Positions 1 through 4,856 of a stretch of 7,534 nt of DNA are shown here, in pieces. The notes under the pieces are model-generated. The model was not told the DNA's origin. It did no database searches and worked only from the letters and a program-made list of their open reading frames with translations. Position numbers and translations under genes: made by a program. The stretch comes from Gemmatimonadaceae bacterium (GTDB taxonomy: Bacteria; Gemmatimonadota; Gemmatimonadetes; Gemmatimonadales; Gemmatimonadaceae). The stretch's first letter is position 1. Each line of letters starts with the position of its first letter. The DNA lies in contig JALOPO010000071.1 of assembly GCA_025453855.1 (NCBI GenBank), positions 1 through 7,534 of the forward strand, written 5' to 3'.

Positions 1-67
1 GGCGCGACGGCGTAGGGCGACGGCGGCGGGCGTGGTGCGCGGCACGAGCGCCGCAGCCCCGCCACGG

Positions 68-81
68 CATCGCCCGCGATG
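68..81. promoter_or_regulatory. Small dyad upstream of the LuxR-type gene
   Basis: CATCGC (68-73) and GCGATG (76-81) form a perfect 6-bp inverted repeat with a 2-bp centre, about 50 bp before the chosen start codon at 132. The spacing suits a dimeric repressor or activator site better than an RNA hairpin. In such GC-rich DNA a 6-bp dyad can easily arise by chance, so a regulatory role is only a possibility. Nothing else in bases 1-131 stands out. Confidence 0.2.
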
Positions 82-131
82 GCGCGTTATCGTTGCCGGC
101 ACGCGCCGCGACGGCGCGACGCCACCGTCCC

Positions 132-599
132 GTGAAGCGCACCATCCTCCTCTACGGTCTCGCGGCCGGCCTCCTCGCCGCCGGACTGCGTGCCCTCGAG
201 TACCGCACGCTGCTCGTCCACGACGACCGTGCGCTTTACGGCGGGGTGGTGGCGACGGTCTGCGTGGCCCTCGGGATCTGGCTCGGCCGGCGCGTGCTCG
301 GCCCGCGCGAGGTCACGGTCGTGCGCGAGGTCGCCGTCCCCGTGGCCGTCCCCGTGCCCCCACCCGTGCGCGGGGGCGCGCCCGATCCCCGGCTGCTGGA
401 ACGGGTCGGCGTGACGCCGCGCGAGCACGAGGTGCTGGCGCTCATGGCCGACGGTCTCACCACTCGCGAGATGGCGACGCGCCTCGGCGTGAGCGAGAAC
501 ACGGTGAAGACTCACACCGCCCGGCTCTTCGAGAAGCTCGGCGCGCGTCGGCGCACGCAGGCCGTGCAGGCCGCGCGCGAGGCCGGCCTGCTCCCCTGA
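132..599 (+). CDS. Membrane-anchored LuxR-type (GerE) helix-turn-helix regulator
   Basis: This is a predicted 155-residue protein. Two hydrophobic segments (about residues 5-22 and 34-52) are followed by a Val/Pro-rich linker (about 61-82) and a C-terminal LuxR/GerE DNA-binding domain (about 93-152). The domain shows the family hallmarks: TPRE at 95-98, the DGLTTREMA helix, and a recognition helix with SENTVKTH at about 121-128 followed by LFEKLGARRR. There is no receiver or autoinducer domain, so it is not a classical response regulator; signal input, if any, would come through the membrane part or a partner. I chose the GTG at 132 because MKRTILLYGL begins just before the first membrane helix, as in similar proteins; a TTG at 93 would add 13 basic residues. 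No clear ribosome binding site is seen for either. It sits directly upstream of a DUF4199 membrane protein, a pairing I recall from Bacteroidota and Gemmatimonadota. Target genes are unknown. Confidence 0.85.
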   Translation: MKRTILLYGLAAGLLAAGLRALEYRTLLVHDDRALYGGVVATVCVALGIWLGRRVLGPREVTVVREVAVPVAVPVPPPVRGGAPDPRLLERVGVTPREHEVLALMADGLTTREMATRLGVSENTVKTHTARLFEKLGARRRTQAVQAAREAGLLP

Positions 600-618
600 C
601 AAGGCTCGGCACGTGGTC

Positions 619-647
619 GACGCGACGCGGCCGCCCGCGCTCGCGTC
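619..647 (+). terminator. GC-rich stem-loop after the LuxR-type gene (possible terminator or attenuator)
   Basis: GACGCGA (619-625) pairs with TCGCGTC (641-647). The stem continues as CGCGG (626-630) with CCGCG (635-639), with one bulged C at 640 and a 4-nt loop, giving about 12 bp. It begins 20 nt after the stop codon of the LuxR-type gene. No T-run follows (ACCCGGGCGC), so it is not a standard intrinsic terminator. It could pause or attenuate transcription into the DUF4199 gene, or protect the mRNA 3' end. Confidence 0.35.
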
Positions 648-682
648 ACCCGGGCGCATGATTGCACGCCATCCGACGCGAA

Positions 683-700
683 ATCATCCGAACGGGTGAT
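683..700. promoter_or_regulatory. 18-bp near-palindrome, candidate operator before the DUF4199 gene
   Basis: ATCATCCGAACGGGTGAT is an inverted repeat with seven complementary pairs, one T/G mismatch (687/696) and an AA centre. The half-sites are ATCAtCCG and CGGgTGAT. The 2-bp centre is too tight for an RNA hairpin, which favours a protein binding site. It lies 85-102 bp before the DUF4199 start codon and about 84 bp after the stop of the LuxR-type gene. That regulator is a natural candidate to bind it, but this is inference from position only. Confidence 0.3.
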
Positions 701-711
701 GGACATGCCGG

Positions 712-752
712 TGCGGCGCCGCAGCTTGGCGCGCAGCCGACGCTCCCGTCGG
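712..752. promoter_or_regulatory. Palindrome and hairpin in the DUF4199 leader
   Basis: TGCGGCGCCGCA (712-723) is a perfect 12-bp palindrome. CCGACG (737-742) and CGTCGG (747-752) form a 6-bp stem with a 4-nt CTCC loop. The hairpin ends 32 nt before the ATG at 785. After it the leader is pyrimidine-rich (CCTCCTCCCCC) and lacks a purine-rich ribosome binding site. They could be leader RNA structures or binding sites; high GC content makes chance occurrence plausible. Confidence 0.2.
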
Positions 753-784
753 TCGCCACCCGTCCTCCTCCCCCGAGCGTCCCG

Positions 785-1336
785 ATGCTGCGCATCGCCC
801 TCCGCCACGGCCTCTTCGCCGGCCTCGTTCTCGCCGCCCTCCTCCTCGGAACCGCGCCGTTCCAGGGCGTCATCCCGCCCTGGCTCGGGATGGTCATCGG
901 CTACGCCGGGATGGTCGGCGCCTTCGTCTTCGCCTTCGCGGCGGTCCGGCGCGCACGCGAGCGGGCGGGGGGGATGCTGCCGTTCCGGCACGCGCTCGGC
1001 GTCTCGCTGCTCGTCGTGCTGGTGGGGAGCGTCTGCTACACACTCACGTGGGAGGTGCTCTACTTCTCGCGCTACCGGGTGAGCTACATGGCCACGTACG
1101 AGGCGCGCATGGTCGAGTCGGCCCGCGCCTCCGGGGCGACGGCGGCCGAGATCGAGCGGCAGCGCGCCGAGCTGCGCGCCTTCGCGGTGAAGTACGACCA
1201 GCCGCTCTTCAATGCGGCGATCACGATGCTCGAGCCGATGCCGGTGGCGCTGGTGATGGCGCTGGCGGCGGCCGCCTTCGGTCGCCGTCGTCGCACCGCA
1301 GACGCCGGCACCGAGAGCGCGCTGGCCCGCGCCTGA
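785..1336 (+). CDS. DUF4199 family membrane protein
   Basis: This is a predicted 183-residue integral membrane protein of unknown biochemical function. Four hydrophobic segments are visible at about residues 8-24, 32-53, 70-88 and 150-166. Between helices 3 and 4 lies a charged, probably helical stretch (about 100-140: ARMVESAR, AAEIERQRAELRAF). The arrangement of two N-terminal helices, a third helix ending in a Tyr/Trp-rich stretch, a polar charged loop with Glu/Arg/Lys, and a last helix before a basic tail matches DUF4199 proteins. I chose the ATG at 785 because MLRIALRHGLFAG leads directly into helix 1; the in-frame TTG at 662 would add 41 Pro/Arg-rich residues unlike the family. No good Shine-Dalgarno sequence precedes it. 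It follows the LuxR-type gene by 185 nt, and the two probably form a unit; DUF4199 might gate or sense for that regulator, but no sequence feature proves it. Confidence 0.75.
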   Translation: MLRIALRHGLFAGLVLAALLLGTAPFQGVIPPWLGMVIGYAGMVGAFVFAFAAVRRARERAGGMLPFRHALGVSLLVVLVGSVCYTLTWEVLYFSRYRVSYMATYEARMVESARASGATAAEIERQRAELRAFAVKYDQPLFNAAITMLEPMPVALVMALAAAAFGRRRRTADAGTESALARA

Positions 1337-1387
1337 GGCGTCGGCGCTCGCCGCGGCGAAGCAGCCGGGCAGTGGAATCGCCGACGA

Positions 1388-1438
1388 ACGTGTGCGGAGG
1401 TCCCAACCTCGGTCACACGTCTCGTTTCCCGTGACCGA
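1388..1438 (+). terminator. Two overlapping, mutually exclusive stem-loops after the DUF4199 gene
   Basis: Structure A pairs ACGTGTG (1388-1394) with CACACGT (1414-1420), and inside it GAGGT (1397-1401) with ACCTC (1406-1410) around a CCCA loop: about 12 bp, 52 nt after the DUF4199 stop. A short T-run (CTCGTTTCCC) follows, so it could act as a weak intrinsic terminator. Structure B pairs TCGGTCAC (1409-1416) with GTGACCGA (1431-1438), a perfect 8-bp stem with a 14-nt loop. B uses bases that A needs, so only one can form at a time. That is the layout of an attenuator or switch, though two overlapping protein sites or chance are also possible. Confidence 0.35.
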
Positions 1439-1440
1439 CA

Positions 1441-1515
1441 TTCGCACGGCGACGTGCGAAAATCGTGGGGAATTCCCCCACGTTCCGGATTCGTCCGGAC
1501 GGACACGCGTTCGTG
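1441..1515. promoter_or_regulatory. Cluster of tandem inverted repeats upstream of the oxidase operon
   Basis: Four dyads follow one another: (1) TTCGCACG/CGTGCGAA, a perfect 8-bp repeat around GCGA (1441-1460); (2) CGTGGGG/CCCCACG around AATTC (1464-1482), which also contains the palindrome GGGGAATTCCCC (1467-1478); (3) CGTCCGGACG (1492-1501), with TCCGGA repeated at 1484 and 1494, 10 bp apart; (4) CACG-CGTT-CGTG (1504-1515). The centres of the first three are about 23 bp apart, close to two helical turns. Repeats 1, 2 and 4 share CACG/CGTG half-sites. The cluster ends about 140 bp before the ccoNO start, where promoter control of an oxygen-regulated oxidase would be expected. No FNR box (TTGAT-N4-ATCAA) and no convincing -35/-10 pair was found here. 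This could be a regulator array or structured leader RNA. Confidence 0.4.
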
Positions 1516-1536
1516 CTGCATCCCGACAGACGGCGG

Positions 1537-1560
1537 GGCACCGAGTGGCGACACTGTGCC
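1537..1560 (+). promoter_or_regulatory. Leader stem-loop with GCGA tetraloop
   Basis: GGCAC (1537-1541) pairs with GTGCC (1556-1560), then after a 2-nt CG bulge AGTG (1544-1547) pairs with CACT (1552-1555), closed by GCGA. GCGA is a GNRA-type loop, common in structured RNAs, and the same loop closes the 1441-1460 dyad. If the ccoNO transcript begins upstream, this would be part of its 5' leader. The transcription start is not known. Confidence 0.3.
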
Positions 1561-1604
1561 GTGACGTGTGCATGGGGCCACCCCGGCCGTGCCGCGTCGT
1601 GCAC

Positions 1605-1631
1605 GCACCGATCCCCCCGCGGGGACGGTGC
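1605..1631 (+). promoter_or_regulatory. Strong stem-loop just before the ccoNO start codon
   Basis: GCACCG (1605-1610) pairs with CGGTGC (1626-1631), and TCCCC (1612-1616) pairs with GGGGA (1621-1625). One A (1611) is bulged and the loop is CCGC, giving an 11-bp, almost all G-C stem. It ends 23 nt before the ATG at 1655. The 23 nt between are pyrimidine-rich and hold no Shine-Dalgarno sequence; the only purine-rich run nearby (GGGGACGG) is inside the stem and too far from the ATG. The hairpin may set mRNA stability or translation of ccoNO, but this is inferred from structure only. Confidence 0.35.
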
Positions 1632-1654
1632 CGGACCCTCCGCCTCCGCGACGC

Positions 1655-3901
1655 ATGACCACCGCGACCTCCGCCGCCCGGCTCGAGTCGTTCTCCTACG
1701 ACGACGACATCGTGCGGAAGTTCATGTGGGCGACGCTGCTCTGGGGCTTCGTCGGGATGCTGGTCGGCGTGATCATCGCCTTCCAGATGGCCGTCCCGGC
1801 GTTGAACCTCGGCGTCCCCTTCCTGAGCTTCGGCCGCCTCCGCCCGCTCCACACCAACGCCGTGATCTTCGCGTTCGCCGGCAACGCGATCTTCACCGGC
1901 ATCTACTTCTCCACGCAGCGGCTGCTGAAGGCGCGGATGTTCAGCGACGCCCTCAGCAAGTTCCACTTCTGGGGGTGGCAGGCGATCATCGTCGCGGCGG
2001 CGCTCACGCTCCCCCTCGGCTTCACGCAGGCCAAGGAGTACGCGGAGCTCGAGTGGCCGATCGACATCGCGATCGCGGTCGTCTGGGTCGCCTTCGCGAT
2101 CAACTTCTTCGGCACGGTCGCCAGGCGGCGCGAGCGCCACCTCTACGTGGCGATCTGGTTCTACATCGCCTCGATCGTGACCGTGGCGGTGCTCCACATC
2201 TTCAACAACCTCTCGCTCCCGGTGGGGGCGCTGAAGAGCTACAGCATCTACGCGGGGGTGCAGGACGCGTTCATGCAGTGGTGGTACGGCCACAACGCGG
2301 TCGCGTTCTTCCTCACGACCCCGTTCCTCGGCCTGATGTACTACTTCATGCCGAAGGCGGCCGAGAAGCCGGTGTTCAGCTACCGCCTCTCGATCCTGCA
2401 CTTCTGGTCGCTGGTCTTCATGTACATCTGGGCCGGCCCGCACCACCTGCACTACACCGCGCTCCCCGAGTGGGCGAGCACGCTCGGCATGATCTTCTCG
2501 GTCATGCTCTGGATGCCCAGCTGGGGCGGCATGGTCAACGGCCTGCTCACGCTCCGCGGCGCGTGGCACAAGGTCGCCACCGACCCGATCCTCAAGTTCT
2601 TCGTCGTCGCCGTCACCGCCTACGGCATGGCCACCTTCGAGGGGCCGATGCTGTCGATCAAGACGGTGAACTCGCTCGCGCACTACACCGACTGGATCAT
2701 CGCGCACGTCCACACCGGCGCGCTCGGCTGGAACGGCTTCCTGACGTTCGGCATGATCTACTGGCTCGCGCCGCGCCTCTTCCAGACGAAGCTCCACAGC
2801 ACGCGCCTGGCCGAGGTGCATTTCTGGATGGCGACGTTCGGCATCATCATCTACGCCACCGCCATCTACAGCGCCGGCCTCACGCAGGGGCTGATGATCC
2901 GCGCCTTCGACCAGACGGGGCGGCTGCAGTACCCCGACTTCATCGAGACGGTGCTCAAGCTCCTCCCGATGTACTGGGCGCGCGCGCTCGGCGGCACGCT
3001 CTACGTTGCCGGCATCCTGGTCATGTGGTACAACGTGGTGATGACGTGGCGGAAGCGCCCGGCCGCGTACGAGGTGCCGACCTACCAGGCCGCGCCGCTC
3101 GCGCCGAAGCACGTCGACCCGGCCCCCGCGCTCCCGAACGGCGTCTGGGCGCGCTTCCAGGCCGCGCACTGGCACCGCATCTGGGAAGGGAAGGCGGTCA
3201 CCTTCACCGTCATGACGACGGTCGCGGTGCTCGTCGCGTCGGCCTTCGAGATCGTCCCCACCTTCCTCATCCGCACCAACGTCCCGACCATCGCCAGCGT
3301 CAAGCCGTACACGCCGCTCGAGCTGGCCGGCCGCGACCTCTACATCCGCGAGGGGTGCTTCAACTGCCACTCGCAGATGATCCGCCCGCTGCGCTACGAG
3401 ACGGAGCGCTACGGCGAGTACAGCAAGCCGGGGGAGAGCGTCTACGAGCACCCGTTCCTCTGGGGCTCGCGCCGCACCGGGCCGGACCTCGCCCGCGAGG
3501 GAGGCAAGCGCCCCGACCTCTGGCACGTGCGCCACTTCGAGAACCCGCGCGAGATCACGCCGCGCTCCGTGATGCCGCGTTACCAGTGGCTGCTCCAGAA
3601 CAGCACCGACTACGGCACGATCCAGCAGAAGGTCGACGCGATGGCGATGCTCGGCGTGCCGTACGGCGCGATCGAGGGCGGGCGTGCGCTCACGCAGGCC
3701 GAGCAGATGGCGCGCGAGCAGGCGGCGGCGATCGCGCGCAACATCGAGAAGGAAGGCGGGCCGGCCGGGTTGCAGGACAAGGAGGTCGTGGCGATGGTGG
3801 CCTACCTGCAGCGCCTCGGCACCGACATCCGCAAGCCGGCGCCCGGGACGACGGCGAGCACGCAGGGCGTGACGCGCGCGGCACCGGCGGGAGGGCAGTG
3901 A
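1655..3901 (+). CDS. ccoNO: cbb3-type cytochrome c oxidase, fused subunits I and II (CcoN-CcoO)
   Basis: This 748-residue fusion forms the catalytic core that reduces O2 to water and pumps protons across the cytoplasmic membrane. The CcoN part (about 1-465) has some 12 membrane segments. It keeps the metal ligands: His66 and His353 (low-spin haem b), His351 (haem b3), His213, His263 and His264 (CuB), and Tyr257, spaced six residues before the CuB His pair as for the C-family cross-linked Tyr. Glu329 in TFEGPML matches the conserved Glu near haem b3. After a linker (about 466-510) the CcoO part starts with one helix (about 515-535, ending FEIVP) and a periplasmic cytochrome c domain with CFNCH (568-572) and axial Met640 in SVMPRY. 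In proteobacteria these are two genes; here there is no stop or restart. ATG 1655 precedes the conserved SYDDDIVRKFMW; an in-frame GTG at 1568 would add 29 Pro/Arg-rich residues. No ribosome binding site is evident. Confidence 0.96.
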   Translation: MTTATSAARLESFSYDDDIVRKFMWATLLWGFVGMLVGVIIAFQMAVPALNLGVPFLSFGRLRPLHTNAVIFAFAGNAIFTGIYFSTQRLLKARMFSDALSKFHFWGWQAIIVAAALTLPLGFTQAKEYAELEWPIDIAIAVVWVAFAINFFGTVARRRERHLYVAIWFYIASIVTVAVLHIFNNLSLPVGALKSYSIYAGVQDAFMQWWYGHNAVAFFLTTPFLGLMYYFMPKAAEKPVFSYRLSILHFWSLVFMYIWAGPHHLHYTALPEWASTLGMIFSVMLWMPSWGGMVNGLLTLRGAWHKVATDPILKFFVVAVTAYGMATFEGPMLSIKTVNSLAHYTDWIIAHVHTGALGWNGFLTFGMIYWLAPRLFQTKLHSTRLAEVHFWMATFGIIIYATAIYSAGLTQGLMIRAFDQTGRLQYPDFIETVLKLLPMYWARALGGTLYVAGILVMWYNVVMTWRKRPAAYEVPTYQAAPLAPKHVDPAPALPNGVWARFQAAHWHRIWEGKAVTFTVMTTVAVLVASAFEIVPTFLIRTNVPTIASVKPYTPLELAGRDLYIREGCFNCHSQMIRPLRYETERYGEYSKPGESVYEHPFLWGSRRTGPDLAREGGKRPDLWHVRHFENPREITPRSVMPRYQWLLQNSTDYGTIQQKVDAMAMLGVPYGAIEGGRALTQAEQMAREQAAAIARNIEKEGGPAGLQDKEVVAMVAYLQRLGTDIRKPAPGTTASTQGVTRAAPAGGQ

Positions 3902-3902
3902 G

Positions 3903-4109
3903 ATGAAGCTCTCCGACGTGGTCGCCAACGCGGGCCTCGCGATCTACGCGCAGATCGCGCTCGTGCTCTTCCTCGCGGTCTTCGTGGCCGTCGCCTGGCG
4001 GGTCTTCCGCCCCTCCCGCAAGGCCGACCTCGAGTCGGCCGGCGGCATGGCGCTGCATGATGCCCCGCAGTCCGACTCCCCCACCTCGCGCCTCGGAGCG
4101 ATCGCATGA
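3903..4109 (+). CDS. ccoQ: cbb3 oxidase small subunit CcoQ (FixQ)
   Basis: This is a predicted 68-residue single-span membrane protein. One hydrophobic helix lies at about residues 13-33 (AIYAQIALVLFLAVFVAVAW), followed by RVFRPSRK, the basic stretch that follows the helix in CcoQ/FixQ proteins, and then a polar tail. CcoQ stabilises CcoP within the oxidase complex and is not itself redox-active. A strong Shine-Dalgarno sequence, GGGAGGG (3889-3895), lies 7 nt before the ATG, inside the end of ccoNO; the gap to the ccoNO stop is one base. Its stop overlaps the ccoP start as ATGA. Family assignment rests mainly on size, topology and position, since CcoQ sequences are weakly conserved. Confidence 0.85.
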   Translation: MKLSDVVANAGLAIYAQIALVLFLAVFVAVAWRVFRPSRKADLESAGGMALHDAPQSDSPTSRLGAIA

Positions 4110-4852
4110 CCCCCGATCCCAAGGGGCCGGCCCCGCACGGCACCGACGACCTGCTCCTCGACCACGAGTACGACGGCATCAAGGAGTACGACAACCCGAT
4201 GCCGAAGTGGTGGCTGTACGGCTTCTACGCCTCGATGGTCTTCGGGCTCCTCTACTGGCTCAAGGTGCCCGGCACCGGCGGCAACGAGTCGGTGATCGCC
4301 GAGTACCGGGCCGACAGCACGCAGGCGGCGGCGGTCTTCGCGCAGGCCGAGGCGAACAAGCCGCGCATGGGCGACGCCGACCTGGTGGCGATGGTCGGCG
4401 ACGCGCGCGCGATCGCCGCCGGCAAGGAGACGTTCACGAAGATGTGCGCGAGCTGCCACCGCGCCGACGGCGGCGGGATGATCGGCCCCAACCTCGCCGA
4501 CGCCTACTGGCTGCACGTGAAGTCGGCGAGCGACATCATCACCGTCATCAACGAGGGCGTCACCGCCAAGGGGATGCCGGCGTGGAACGCGGTGCTCAAG
4601 CCGGCGCAGGTGAACGACGTCTCGGCGTACGTGCTCTCGCTGCAGGGGACGGCGGTCGCCAACGGCAAGGCGCCGCAGGGCGACGCGGTCACGCTCACCG
4701 ACGTGAAGGCGCCGGTCACCGGTGCCGCGCCGGCCGCCCCGTCGGCGACGATCGTCCCCACCGCGGCGTCCGAGGCGCCGACGGCTGCCGCCCCGGCGAA
4801 TGCCGGTGGCCGCCCGACCGCATCCCGCGAGGCCACGGCCTCCGGAGGATGA
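4106..4852 (+). CDS. ccoP: cbb3 oxidase subunit III CcoP, single-haem form
   Basis: This 248-residue protein is a membrane-anchored cytochrome c subunit that takes electrons from soluble cytochrome c or the bc1-type complex and passes them to the CcoO haem. The N-terminus has the FixP_N signature (DGIKEYDNPMPKWW at 23-36) leading into one helix (about 36-52). One cytochrome c domain follows (about 100-180): CASCH at 114-118, GPNL at 127-130, and axial Met157 in KGMPAW. Canonical CcoP has two CXXCH motifs; here Cys114 and Cys117 are the only cysteines, so there is one haem c. The last 65 residues (about 184-248) are Ala/Pro/Thr-rich low complexity with no recognisable domain. The ATG overlaps the ccoQ stop by 4 nt, with GGAG (4095-4098) 7 nt upstream, indicating translational coupling. 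Confidence 0.93.
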   Translation: MTPDPKGPAPHGTDDLLLDHEYDGIKEYDNPMPKWWLYGFYASMVFGLLYWLKVPGTGGNESVIAEYRADSTQAAAVFAQAEANKPRMGDADLVAMVGDARAIAAGKETFTKMCASCHRADGGGMIGPNLADAYWLHVKSASDIITVINEGVTAKGMPAWNAVLKPAQVNDVSAYVLSLQGTAVANGKAPQGDAVTLTDVKAPVTGAAPAAPSATIVPTAASEAPTAAAPANAGGRPTASREATASGG

Positions 4853-4856
4853 GTCC

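Noticed and set aside
662..784. Upstream TTG start for the DUF4199 protein
   Set aside because: The added 41 residues are not hydrophobic or family-like and would cover the 683-700 dyad; the ATG at 785 leads straight into the first helix.
1568..1654. Upstream GTG start for ccoNO
   Set aside because: It would add 29 Pro/Arg-rich residues not resembling CcoN and would place the strong 1605-1631 hairpin in coding sequence. The ATG at 1655 fits the conserved N-terminus.
1337..1654. FNR/FixK-type box or sigma-70-like promoter before ccoNO
   Set aside because: I looked for TTGAT-N4-ATCAA and for a TTGACA/TATAAT-like pair and found none convincing. The only AT-richer spots (around 1458-1463 and 1471-1474) lie inside the dyads.
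1465..3906. Long + strand open frame overlapping ccoNO in another phase
   Set aside because: The product is Arg/His/Pro-rich without domains. The ccoNO frame carries all the haem and copper ligands, so this is a shadow frame.
512..3928. Very long open frame of over 1100 codons on the - strand across the DUF4199 and ccoNO genes
   Set aside because: It is antisense to a clearly conserved oxidase gene. Its product is Arg/Asp/Glu/His-rich with no recognisable domain, as expected when a GC-rich gene is read on the opposite strand with few stop codons.
4722..4856. Upstream in-frame ATG for ccoG within the ccoP tail
   Set aside because: It would add 45 Arg/Pro-rich residues encoded by the overlapping ccoP tail. 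The ATG at 4857 has a well-placed GGAGG.
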